In this document: piece by piece, positions 43,784 through 54,813 of the stretch
Numbering within the stretch: the stretch's first letter is position 1
Layout: the number at the start of each line of letters is the position of its first letter
Assembly: GCA_902728285.1 (NCBI GenBank)
Contig: CACVBU010000049.1
Location: forward strand, 27,970-91,969
Source: Clytia hemisphaerica
Lineage: Eukaryota > Cnidaria > Hydrozoa > Leptothecata > Clytiidae
Length of the DNA: 64,000 bases
Reading direction: 5' to 3'
Made by a program: the position numbers and the translations under genes
Notes under the pieces: model-generated
The model's input: the letters and a program-made list of their open reading frames with translations, nothing else
Database searches by the model: none
What the model was told of the DNA's origin: nothing

Positions 43784-46700
43784 ATGTCATCCAATGAAGA
43801 GAGCTTGAGCACCGATACCACCAGTGATGTTGATGAAAGTGAATGGGACTCAACTTTAGTTGAAGCAATGAAGTAAGTATTATATTTTACAATCACATTT
43901 ACATTTACATACAAATACCACTGGCACTGCACCTGTATACACCACACCTATATAATGTTACACAAATTTACTTGACTTGAGAGATATACAAGCATCATTC
44001 AAGACATCCATGTCATTCAGAAAGGTCTACCGTGCGTGAGATAGGCGCCGATCAGGTAACTTGCATCCAGTGGAGGCCCAGTTTTCAGATCGTGTCATGG
44101 CTGCTCCCAAAAAGAGAAATTATAACATTGAAATCCTGCCCCTAAACTTTGTGTACCCTCCCAAAAAACCTGTTAAAAAGCCAGAAAAAAAGTAACAAAA
44201 TAGTCCAATTTTCAGTGGTTTCCCCCCCTGAGACTAGAAAATTATCAAATTTTTACTCCTGCCCTTGAAAATGGACAAACTCTGCCCCCTCTAGAACAAT
44301 CTTTGGGACACACATTAATTTATTCATTCCTACTTTGCATCCCCTACTAATCTTTTGCATCATTTCTGAGGTTTACTCAATACTCCTATTCATTTTGTAT
44401 ATCAATAAAAAAAATTAATAATTTTGATACAATTTGTATATATAATGACAATAATATTCAAATTTTAAATTTTAGATTATATATGTGGCGAGTATTATAT
44501 AGGCTCACACCTTATGTGTGATAGATGGATGGATAGATAGACAGTCTCGTTATCTTGCTCTTTCCAATAGACCTTTTTCAAAGAGGCCACCCTGTTGAAT
44601 AATTATGTAGTCCAGCAGAAAAACAATGATAAAACCATACATAATTATTACAATATGCATGATTTGAAAACACTTTTTGAAAAAAACGAATTTAACCATC
44701 CGTAATTCCAGGTCTCTCCACCGCGATTCTAGGTATGATCTAAGGAAGGGCGGACGGCTTTCTCAATCATTTCTGCGTTTGAAAGATTGGATATATATAG
44801 CAATTTTCAATTTGCGCTCCCCAGCGTAGGTGAGATTTAAAGGTACATATACACGATAGCAAAATTGCTTCGCTCATGTATATTCGCTTCGCAAAAATAC
44901 CAGGGGCGCCAATTTTCATAGTTTGCACCACCAAGAAAATTAAGCTATCCCAAGGTAGAAATTTGCAGTAGGAAAATACTACAAAGAGCTGTTTTAGAGG
45001 TGTCAATTTGACCATGTCAAAGTATTGACGAAATGAAATTTTTGATAAAAATATTGACACAGTTATTGAATATTAAAAGCTTTGCAAACCAACTCCAAGA
45101 AATATTTTGGCACCATCTCAAGTGAGTTACGGCATGTCCGAAGTAAAAGTGAAGCAGTTCCACTCACTTTCAAAATGCCAATTATAGCTGGAAAGAAGCG
45201 CCTTATGATGTAGATTAACGCGATAGCTGTATGAAAAATTTAACTTAAAGCTATAAGAAGTTATAGCCCAAAAACCTCTATTATGACGTCATAAACATTA
45301 CGTAACATTACGTCATTAAACTAAAAATTTGAATAACTCAAAAACTGTTTATGATATCAATAGCGAGGTTAAGCAAGAAGCTATCTATTACGTACGGAAT
45401 CTATTACGTGAGATTCTAGGCTGGATCCGAGGCGTTTTAGCCTGATTCCTTTTCCAGCTTTCTTGTTGGTGGTTTGGTCTATAAAATCCCCTTACTTTCA
45501 ATCTTAATCTACTAAGTTTTTTCCCAAGACAAATGTTTTCACAAAAATTAAAACTAGACAAGCATAGTCAGAGTTTTCTCTGTATTACTTTTACTATTTT
45601 TATTCAACATTTTTATTAACAAAAAATATGACTATGACTTATCATTTCAATGAGTTCTTAACATTGCAATAGAAATATATAATTTCATAATTTCATTCCT
45701 AGTTTACATAGGTACCAATCAAAAATTACAGCTTTATTTATAAACAAAAAAATAATCTGTAAGAGCATAGTGTATACAGTCTGTCATCCTTATTTAGCTG
45801 CATTTCTATAAAATTAGTTACTTCATTTAAGGGTATAGCAAGAGTGTCTTTCAAATTTTCACTATGAAATTGTCTCTCTAATCTATTAGTCCGGGAGCCA
45901 AACCCAAAAAATAGCATTTTGCTTAACCCAAGATTCTACAGGATAAACTATACATTTTTGGAATCCTCGACTATCCTAGTTTTGGAAATGGTCGGTCCCC
46001 AAAGCTAACTCCTGGTCAATTTTTCATACTGGGCCCGAGTTTAGGGGGTACTTTTTACCCTTTGTAAGGATTTGTTAAGGAAAATGCCATTCCAGGGATG
46101 ATATAACTTGCTGTATCTAGTCAATCAGTTGACCAATTGCTTTGAAACTTTGCAAAAAGTTTCAAGGTAGGCTGATGATTATTTTCGGCAAAAGATTTTT
46201 GTGAAAAATTATTTTTTTAGGTTTGCCTGGGGAAAAAAAGGGAAAATTTGGGTATTTTAACTAAATTTTGACCCTTTTTAAGTCTGGGACCTACCCAAAC
46301 AACTTTTAATGAGACACAAACTAGGTGCTATGATAGACTTTGATGCAATACATCAGAAAAATTTCAAACAGACAGTATTTAGTATTATTTCAGGGCTGTA
46401 GGGGGTAAAATTGCCCATTTTTATGGGTTTTTACCTTATTTGAGCAATTTTCACCACTAATCTTGGTTAAAACGTCATCAAAAATAGTTTTAACTTGATT
46501 TTTGTGTAATATATCCTGAAAGATTCCAATGCTGACTTAAAACTAACAAAACCAGGGCTCAAATGGACAAACCAGGGGGTAAAAATGCCCATTTTAGGCG
46601 ATTTTTATCGTTTTTGGACCTATTTCACCCATAAAGCGGTTTTATGGTGTACCAATTTTATTTCTGACCACTGAAACAAGGATAATTTTGTAGTAGGAGC

Positions 46701-49700
46701 AATGGGAAAGTCATTTGTGGTTTTCATTGTCTGTAATCACGGTCAAGGTGGGCAAATCAGGGGGTAAATACACCACTTCTTGGTAGTTGTTGCCTGAATT
46801 TTGATGTTTTTCATGGCTCCGCCCCCCCCCCCTTATTTGGGGGGGGTGTAAATCTCTAATTGGCTTAAAAGTGGGTGGGAGCTGTCTCATTTTTTAAACT
46901 CAGGGGGGACCTAAAAAAGTGGGGGGAGCTGAAGGGCTACAATAAAGTTCTGGGGGGCTAATCAGGAAACTGTAAAATATCCCCTCACTATTGTTTTGGT
47001 TAATAAGTTAAGGATTTTTCTATTGAATTTATTATCTCTTACATTCTATCAAAATGTGGGCTAAAATGGCAGATTTCTACCCTTAAAATTCCAAAATTTT
47101 CTTGTTGCCCAACCATGGTGGGCAACATTTATTTAAATTTTCAATTTGGACCCCCAATTTTTTTTAACCCCGGCATTTTTTATGATGATGTACATGAATC
47201 TTTCTTCTCTTCCTCAGTTGGTTNNNNNNNNNNNNNNNNNNNNNNNNNNNNNNNNNNNNNNNNNNNNNNNNNNNNNNNNNNNNNNNNNNNNNNNNNNNNN
47301 NNNNNNNNNNNNNNNNNNNNNNNNNNNNNNNNNNNNNNNNNNNNNNNNNNNNNNNNNNNNNNNNNNNNNNNNNNNNNNNNNNNNNNNNNNNNNNNNNNNN
47401 NNNNNNNNNNNNNNNNNNNNNNNNNNNNNNNNNNNNNNNNNNNNNNNNNNNNNNNNNNNNNNNNNNNNNNNNNNNNNNNNNNNNNNNNNNNNNNNNNNNN
47501 NNNNNNNNNNNNNNNNNNNNNNNNNNNNNNNNNNNNNNNNNNNNNNNNNNNNNNNNNNNNNNNNNNNNNNNNNNNNNNNNNNNNNNNNNNNNNNNNNNNN
47601 NNNNNNNNNNNNNNNNNNNNNNNNNNNNNNNNNNNNNNNNNNNNNNNNNNNNNNNNNNNNNNNNNNNNNNNNNNNNNNNNNNNNNNNNNNNNNNNNNNNN
47701 NNNNNNNNNNNNNNNNNNNNNNNNNNNNNNNNNNNNNNNNNNNNNNNNNNNNNNNNNNNNNNNNNNNNNNNNNNNNNNNNNNNNNNNNNNNNNNNNNNNN
47801 NNNNNNNNNNNNNNNNNNNNNNNNNNNNNNNNNNNNNNNNNNNNNNNNNNNNNNNNNNNNNNNNNNNNNNNNNNNNNNNNNNNNNNNNNNNNNNNNNNNN
47901 NNNNNNNNNNNNNNNNNNNNNNNNNNNNNNNNNNNNNNNNNNNNNNNNNNNNNNNNNNNNNNNNNNNNNNNNNNNNNNNNNNNNNNNNNNNNNNNNNNNN
48001 NNNNNNNNNNNNNNNNNNNNNNNNNNNNNNNNNGCAGCCCTGAAAATACTAAATACTGTCTGTTTGAAATTTTCTGATGTATTGCATCAAGTATATCATA
48101 AACCCCCTAGTTTGTGTCTCATTAAAAGTTGTTTGGGTAGGTCCCAGACTTAAAAGGGTCAAAAATTAAAAAAAACCCAAAATTTTTCCCTTTTTTTTTC
48201 CCCAGGCAAACCTATAAAAATAATTTTTCACAAAAACTTTTTGCCGAAAATAATCATCAGCCTACCTTGAAACTTTTTGCAAAGTTTCAAAGCAATTGGT
48301 CAACTGATTGACTAGATACAGCAAATTATATCATCCCTGGAATGGCATTTTCCTTAACAAATCCTTACAAAGGGTAAAAAGTACTCCCTAAACTCGGGCC
48401 CAGTATGAAAAATTGACCAGGAGTTAGCTTTGGGGACCGACTATTTCCAAAACTAGGATAGTTGAGGATTCCAAAAATGTATAGTTTATCCTGTAGAATC
48501 TTGGGTTAAGCAAAAGTGCTTATTTAAGGAGATATAGGATTTGGCTCCCGGACTATATATACATTTGTTTTTTTGGACTGACTTGGAGATAATTATGATA
48601 AAGCGTAAATGGAAATTGATCAAGTATATTAAAGTACCGCTCCTATGTGAATTTGAGAAAGACCAAAGTTCTTGATCAAATTATTGACGTAAAAATGATT
48701 TTTTCTAGACTTAAGTTTTCACTGCGATTTGAAAGCAGACACTTGCATTTGTTGGACCTACCCCGGTGGGGTGGAGGTCCTATAAATTAACCTTTGTCCA
48801 TTCGTTCGTTCGTTCGTTCGTTTGTTATTAGCTTTCCTCGTGATTGGTACATTTGTTTTTTCTGATTTTTTGCACAAAGATGTGTAACTATAAACCCTCG
48901 AATGTGACGGAGCCCGATTTTCGAAAAAAAATTTGGGGGGCAAATTTGGGCCAAAAAACGGCTAAAATTCTCACCCTAGAGACATTCTTTAGGTATTCTT
49001 ACAATTTAGTCCATTATCACACTGATATATTCTTATAGACACTATTCTCACAACAAAGTGTTTAGTTCATATTTGTAACTTTTCTTTACTTTAGTGAAAC
49101 TCCAGAAGATTCTTGGCTGAAAAAGTCGTTAGAGAAGAGCGAAGAAATCGATCCGGACTTTGACCCAAATCAAAAAGATTCTGATGGAGATGATGATGAA
49201 CCTCTGCTGTATCGTGCATCGAAGATACCGTACAATTTTAAGAAAGATCGAGTTCTCTTTGTGTATGAAAGTCAATTGAAAAAGCTGATGAAGACTTGTA
49301 TGAAATGTGACGAAACAGTAATCAAACATGAAGTTTCAGAGTTACAAGGCACGCAGTACAACGTGAAAATGGAATGCTTGAACGGCTGTTTAACCACGTG
49401 GTCCTCACAACCCAAAGCTAAAAGTTTAAAAGGTATGTTTTATCCAAAGAATTTAATCAGGTCTTTATTCACTCAAGAAAAAATGTCAGCTAAGAAAATC
49501 ATGAAACCTTTTTTAAATATCTTTGTCAACGTCCATAAATTTTTCTTTTCAGGAATAGGCAATCTGATGGTTACATCTGCTATCGAATTGTCCGGGATAT
49601 CATATCCCAAATTCAAACGATTTGCACATGCATTGAACTTAAAAATAATGGAAAAAACTACCTTCTTCGATCTGAGGGGTAAGAATTTTTTTGTTGCTGA

Positions 49701-51323
49701 AATTCTTTGGAACCTAACAATCTTGTCTCTTGACAATAAACATATCACAATCACTCATTCTCGGCAGAACGATTGACAGAATACTTTTCTTTTTAGGTAA
49801 ACATCTTTTCCCGGAAGTGCATGAAACATGGAAAGAACATAGAGGGAATTTGGTCGAAGAAGTTAACTCTAGAGGAAAGCCTGTTTCAATTAGTGTGGAT
49901 GGACAGTGTGATAGCCCTGGATATAATGCCACATATTGCACCGTTACGTCGATGGATGTAGACACAAACAAAATTTTGGATTTCAAGGTGGAATGCAAAA
50001 ACTCGCAAGGTTATAACAAATCTAGTTTTCAGAATAATTATTGTCTTAATTTTTGTGATGTAAATTCGTTTTAATATCTTCAGGTAGCATTGAAATTAAT
50101 TTTGATAGATAGCATATATTCACTAAAAGTTTATTTTATTTTCAGGGATGGAGAAAGAAGGATTTATTAGATCAATTGTACAGTTGGTAGAAGAACTAAT
50201 CGATCTCGCTGTGATTTCAACTGATCGACACACGCAAATCAAGAAGCTTATGGCAACTGATCCCCTTTTCAATTGGCTGATTCACCAATTCGATCCATGG
50301 CATATGGCTAAAGGATTGTCGAAAAAAATCATCAAAGCTTCAAAGAAGAAAGGTATTCTTTACTTAGACGCCAAATGACATTCCATGCTTAGATTATCAC
50401 TCAGCCGCCAAGAGATAGGTAATTAAGGTTAATCAGAAGGGTAATAGATACGTCGTAAGGATCAAATGTACTGTCTACTGGATACAAGATTCTGCCCTGT
50501 ATTCTTAGATTTTGTTTACGTACATACCAACACATACACGCTTCAGACTGCAACAATCCTAGTGTTTAATCTCACTGATACAACTTTCAATATATATAAT
50601 TTCTTTCCATCTACAGGATACGAGAAGCTGGCAGATTGGGCTACAATGATAGTCAATCATTTGTATTGGGCGGCTCAAAATTGCAACCAAAACGGAGAAG
50701 AGCTGGCAGAGCGGTTTAACAGTGTGATTCATCGCATTGTTGACAGACACGAATTTCCTGGAAACCACTGCACAAGTTGCCCTCCCCATGACAAATCACA
50801 TCAGTATGATTGGCTAAAGGCAGGATCCAAACCGCACGAAGCCTTGAAGAAGATTATCTTTAACGCGGAATTCCAAAAAGATCTTCGCAAGCTCAATTTA
50901 AACGTTTTTACAACGCACTTAGAGGTTTTCCATGCACTGAAGATAAGGTACCTGCCCAAATCTATTTTTTACGAGCAGGATAAAATGGAATGTGGCATGA
51001 TGCTTGCTGCCCTAGACCACAACCTTAATATTAATAGGGAACAAAAGCAAACGCTCAAAGAGGGAAAATTGGTAAGGCGATTCAAGATTGCCTACCACAA
51101 ATACTCTAAACGGTTTGTGGCAAAGCAGGTCAAAAAGGATAAATCATACGACTTCCTTCGAGACATTGCTGTTAGGTGCCACCACACAGTCGCAGCTGGA
51201 AATAGGAAGTTCACGACAAAGAGAAAGCGGCTTTACGTTACACCTGCTGAAAGGCCTGCTAGAGAAGAAACTATCGAACGCTCTACAAAGTTTTCCAGAA
51301 TGGCAGTGAAAGATAATCAATAG
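43784..51323 (+). CDS. DDE-transposase-like gene, six exons
   Basis: Exons: 43784-43872, 49095-49432, 49553-49678, 49797-50009, 50146-50352 and 50617-51323; joined frame of 559 codons with a phase-2 first intron and phase-1 others, all GT-AG. Start MSSNEESLST is the first ATG of an acidic N-terminus. A Cys cluster (TCMKCDETVIKHE then MECLNGC) looks like a zinc-binding domain. It is followed by SVDGQCDSPGYNA (candidate first Asp), STDRHTQIKKLM (candidate second Asp), HQFDPWHMAKGL, and a large C-terminal exon with CTSCPPH and a THLEVFHAL motif (candidate acidic third residue). I recognise the block order from a multicopy family in cnidarians and other animals; RNase-H/DDE chemistry is inference. 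The 5.2-kb first intron holds other elements and the assembly gap. All exons are open, so the gene may be functional. Confidence 0.75.
43873..45888. other. First intron of the DDE-like gene, left part
   Basis: Noncoding. A GATG/GATA microsatellite-like patch lies at 44522-44542. 44838-44900 is an inverted copy of the repeat at 13700-13760. 45270-45330 repeats ACGTCAT/ATTACGT words. No exon was recognised. Confidence 0.5.
45889..48553. mobile_element. Element with ~510-bp terminal inverted repeats, TA target, contains the gap
   Basis: The left arm (45889 to about 46400, starting GTCCGGGAGCCAAA) is a close reverse complement of the right arm (48034-48553). TA flanks both ends (45887-45888 and 48554-48555). 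The visible interior (46400-47223) is noncoding and has G-rich runs (GGGGGGGG near 46840). The right arm begins directly at the end of the gap, so the assembler probably stopped at the palindrome. Foldback-type or a long-TIR TA element; any transposase would be hidden in the gap. Confidence 0.85.
47224..48033. other. Assembly gap (810 N)
   Basis: Run of undetermined bases within the long-inverted-repeat element. The two N-spanning plus-strand ORFs around it are artefacts of translating N. Confidence 1.
48757..48940. repeat. Inverted copy of the 38.5-kb repeat terminus, with (TTCG)n
   Basis: GGACCTACCCCGGTGGGG, GTGGAGGTCCTATAAATTAA, a short (TTCG)n run and the following AGCCCGATTTTCG match the reverse complement of 38466-38706. 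The microsatellite is only about 5 units here versus ~19 there. The copy lies in the first intron of the DDE-like gene. Confidence 0.8.
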
Positions 51324-51377
51324 ATTTCATTTTGTTTTTTTATTCCATGAAAATTTGTCTAATATAATTCAGCTTTT

Positions 51378-51998
51378 TTATTCATCGAGTTCTTCTTCCT
51401 CTTCGACTAATCTCCATGATGACATACGGCTCTCTGCAGTAGCTACCCCTGCCTTGAATCCTACGTATACACCATCAGGAGCGGGAAATCGCTCCCTTAT
51501 AGTTCTTAGCACACAAGCTGGTAATCTTCTGCGGACATTCTTTTTTCCTTTGCTATTAGCCCACCAAGTGAAATGTCTATACGCGGCATATCGATAATTT
51601 CTTGTAGTAGCTTTGTCACGTGGAGGCAAGTAATCACTGAATAAATCATGTAAACTAACCAAACCCATGTACAGATAAGATTCATCAAGAATAAATTTAG
51701 TGAAATCAGGATGTTGAGTTGCGCATTTATTTCTCTCCGTAGCATAATATGGATCGGCTTTCTTAATTATCTCGTGGCAGCAAATACATTCATCCTCCTC
51801 CAAGAAACCGTAGGCGGTCATAACACTACATCTATCACATTTACACCAATCATTTCTTTCAGATCTCCCTATTATTTCTGACTGATCTTGTTGATTTGTC
51901 CTATTTTCTGGTGTAGTCAACGATTTACTAGTGGTAGTCGTTTTCTCCCCGCTTCGAGTTGGCTGGAACTGAAAACCCATTATTTTTCTACCTTCCAT
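51378..51998 (-). CDS. P2X7 cytoplasmic (ballast)-like domain protein
   Basis: A single exon of 206 codons. After a polar N-terminus, residues 51-181 match the zinc-binding ballast fold known from the P2X7 C-terminus: WCKCDRC (Cys52, 54, 57), ECICCHE (Cys71, 73, 74), KCATQHPDF (Cys92), then YRYAAYRHFTWW and RLPACVLRTIRERFP (Cys162) with YVGF. There are no transmembrane helices or ligand-binding ectodomain, so it is not a channel but a free-standing soluble domain, as seen in many invertebrates. It ends with an acidic tail; an AATAAA overlaps the stop codon. It is convergent with the DDE-like gene, 54 bp apart. Start at 51998; a second Met six residues on (MGFQ) is possible. Role unknown. Confidence 0.85.
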   Translation of the reverse strand: MEGRKIMGFQFQPTRSGEKTTTTSKSLTTPENRTNQQDQSEIIGRSERNDWCKCDRCSVMTAYGFLEEDECICCHEIIKKADPYYATERNKCATQHPDFTKFILDESYLYMGLVSLHDLFSDYLPPRDKATTRNYRYAAYRHFTWWANSKGKKNVRRRLPACVLRTIRERFPAPDGVYVGFKAGVATAESRMSSWRLVEEEEELDE

Positions 51999-51999
51999 T

Positions 52000-52369
52000 T
52001 TCCTAGGATAATATTTTTGACAAGGAAAAGTTTCAACCGTTCACAGAAGGGAGAAGAATTGAAAGAAAGATAACATTTCTCACTAGACAAGAAAAGAGAA
52101 AAAAGACTTGAAAAATCTGAAGCTTTCAATTCTGTTAAGCAAATTATAAAAGAAGAGAGGGCAACAAGTGACGTCACATACACACCATTTTGATTCAGCT
52201 GATTGGAAGGGAAGGTCGAACAGATAATCTTTTTATGAAGTTTCGACTGTTTTAAAATTTCATTTATGACTCTATAATAGATTTTTACGTTTTATGAAAT
52301 AGATTTTCCTTCTTATATTCATAAAACGAAACTTAAAAGCCAAACTTAAAAAATGACCGGAGGATCCCT
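52000..52369. other. Upstream region of the ballast-like gene
   Basis: Noncoding; should contain the promoter of the minus-strand gene (GTGACGTCAC at about 52168 is a CRE-like palindrome). The last bases form the proposed right end of the transposon. Confidence 0.4.
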
Positions 52370-52373
52370 TTAA

Positions 52374-52743
52374 AAACCCTAAATTTCTCATTAAATATCA
52401 TGTTTCTGACTCAGAGGGTAATGATACATGTATTTCAAACCTTTATGAGGACTTTCTAAGTGGTGACTTGATTCTTGCTAGTATTGTTTCCTCAGATTTC
52501 ATTGATTCTAAAATACAAGTCCTTTATGAGGAAGACAACATTGATAAATGGTGGGAAGCTGGAGTTGCTGATATTGATTTCGAAAGTAAAAATTCTGCAC
52601 CCCCTGATTTCTTTGTCTATTATGAACTGAATGAGGAGAGTGAAGATGAGATTGCAGAGAAAGAATATTTCTTAGAGCCTTTGATAGAATCATATTTGAA
52701 TGGGCGTGTAAGGTTTCTTGAATGTGTAGTGAGGTTACAATAA
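52374..52743 (+). pseudogene. C-terminal exon fragment at the transposon edge (unidentified)
   Basis: An open frame runs from about 52354 through NPKFLIKYHVSD, VLYEEDNIDKWWEA and an acidic stretch, to LEPLIESYLNGRVRFLEC and a stop at 52743. The pattern 'bulky YEED ... W ... acidic ... YLNGRVRF' recalls C-terminal exons of multicopy invertebrate transposon-associated proteins; no domain name is certain. There is no acceptor at its left side, and the frame starts essentially at the TTAA at 52370, so it is probably an exon cut by the neighbouring insertion. Confidence 0.45.
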
Positions 52744-53249
52744 TGAATTTCTAAATTTGGTGGCCACACACAAGTTTTTAAAATATTTGAAAAGGGAACC
52801 ATTTTATCCCACCAACTCAGTCATTTTGGTTTCTCTATCATATTTTCTCTGTAAAGAGATACAAATAAATGAATCTTGACTTTCTTTTAAAATCACCTAT
52901 GATTAAAGAAATAAAAATACATTAAGCAATGCTTGTCAAATTAACAAGCAATAATGATTCAAATTTCATGGTGATGTCATGGTGAGCTCTTCAGAAAAGC
53001 AAGGTGATACTTTAAAATAGATTTTTAAAAGTATCGATGAAATAGAGATCCATCTAAAGAGGAGTTTGGTGCATAACATTCATACAGTATTTAAACACAG
53101 CCCCAAATTTTGTAAATTCATTGTTAATCCCTACCACTTTAACCCTACCTGAAGGACCACCAATAATTTTGTTGGCGTGGTGGACTAGGGAGCTGCATGG
53201 AGGGGCAGTTTTCTCATGTTTTGGTCAACTAAGCTCGATGTCATTTGTG
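52744..53249. other. Noncoding
   Basis: Likely 3' untranslated/intergenic sequence after the exon fragment (AATAAA-like words at about 52862). No repeats or genes defined. Confidence 0.4.
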
Positions 53250-54813
53250 ACTCCCCAAGCGATTTGAAGTACACAAAAGTCCGATCGGCTAAAGCGGGTA
53301 AAAGACCGGTCTCGGGCGAAGTGAAATCTCAAGCGGCCTAACATTTTAGAAGATCGACCATGAAGCGGCCAAGAGGCTTTTTCTTGATCGAGAGACCGGC
53401 CAAGCGGCCAGCGGTCTATTTAGCGGCCAGCGGCCTATTTAGCGGCCAGCAGCTTATTTAGCGGCCAGTGGCTTATTTAGCGGCCAGCGGCCTATTAGCA
53501 GCCTTCTTTAGGGATCTTCTCAAAAATATAATCGATTTTCGTTTATGAAGTTCGATTAATGATTCGACTATTTAATTTCCTATAGTCGATTATTTTTAAT
53601 CTCCCATATTCGATTATTTAATCCTTGTATTTGATCAATTAATCCTTTTTCGCTTATATCTTAGGGATCTTCTCAAAAATATAACCGAATTTCGGTTAAA
53701 TGGTTTCGGTTAAATTCGGCTGTTTAACCGAATCGCTTCGGTAGAAAGTTTAACTAAATTCAGTAAAAGTAATTATTGAATTTGGCTTAAGCTTGTGGAA
53801 TTCAGTTAAAGTTTTACCAAATTTCGGCTATAAAGAATTTTACATTGTCTAAAATAAAAATTGAGAATTCCACTGACTGAGACGGGGATATTAACAAAAG
53901 GATCGTTCGTGGTGAGACAGGGTTATCCTAAAAAAATTGTTCCTTTAACTACTTACAGATTCTGAATTTGTTTATCTAGTATTTTTGAATAGCGAAATAC
54001 TTTGCTCTCTTACATTTCTTTTCAAATCATAATATAGATTTGGAAAGCAAGAAAAATGTCTCGAGAGACCAAATATCTCGAGGTTCAGCCAAGCCCAGCA
54101 TGACCCACAACGAAACGAAGCAGAGTGCAGACATTTACTAAAACTTTGTTTACATTGAGCTCCCTCTGCTTGCTTTCCTTCGTGTTATCACGTGAACTTT
54201 TACCAACTTTTACTGAACTTTTTTTTTTTCTCTCGCATTCTAAAAGTTGCATCAAACATTCGAAACGTCACAGATCAGGAGCTTGTGACAAATCAGGAGC
54301 TTATAAGAAAGCAAAGCCTGCGAGATGCCCTTTTGGAAGCTTTCCCTCTCCTCTACTGGGGAAGCAATCATTTTATTTTATTTACAACATTTGATGGCTT
54401 CTTAGGTCCTTTTTATTTTGAGCGCCCTTCCTTTATCTTTTTTTTTGTTTTGCACTTTTTGATCTCTGAAAAAATCTTTCTTTGTTCCAAATGTACTTGA
54501 AAATGAAAGTAAATTGAAAAACAAAGCTAAGGGCCGCTAATGGCCGCTAATGGCCGCTTAGGGCCGCTAATGGCAGCTAAGGGCCGCTAATGTTCGCTAA
54601 GGGCCGCTAATGTCCTCTAAGGGCCGCTGTTAGCGGCTTAAAACTTACTATGTGGCCGCTTCACTGTGGCCGCTTTTAATAAGCGTCCTCGCATCGGCCT
54701 TCTTCAATATCCGAGCGGCCCAAAAGGTCAAAAGACCGGTCGAGTAGAGGCCAAAGAAGATAGGTCTTTTTACCGATCGGACTTTTATGTACTTCAAATC
54801 GCTTGGGGAGTCA
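53250..54813. mobile_element. Inverted-repeat element with GCGGCC minisatellites, 8-bp target duplication
   Basis: GACTCCCCAAGCGATTTGAA at the left end is exactly inverted at the right end, continuing as AAAGTCCGATCGG. CATTTGTG flanks it at 53242-53249 and 54814-54821, an hAT-sized duplication. Inside, 53340-53510 repeats AGCGGCCAGCGGCCTATTT, and 54530-54640 repeats GGGCCGCTAAT about ten times. 53512 and 53664 begin direct repeats of GGGATCTTCTCAAAAATATA followed by alternative TCGATT/CGGTT-rich stretches. Short ORFs inside are not convincing. Confidence 0.75.

Larger units (their letters stand above)
43070..52369. mobile_element. Proposed TTAA-flanked transposon carrying the DDE-like and ballast-like genes
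   Basis: TTAA at 43066-43069 is followed by AGGGAGC, and GGATCCCT is followed by TTAA at 52370-52373, so the span has matching TTAA sites and about 6 bp of inverted similarity (AGGGA). TTAA duplication is typical of Kolobok and piggyBac classes. At 52374 the sequence turns directly into what looks like a coding exon of an unrelated gene, which suits an insertion edge. The inverted repeats are too short to be convincing alone, and another left edge near 43478 (GGTCCGGTCA, similar to the right subterminal CTCCGGTCA) is possible. Confidence 0.35.

Noticed and set aside
47115-48153. Two plus-strand ORFs of 320 and 335 codons
   Set aside because: They consist almost entirely of translated N from the assembly gap.
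51378-51998. Calling the ballast-like gene a P2X receptor
   Set aside because: It has no transmembrane segments or ectodomain; only the cytoplasmic-tail-like domain is present.
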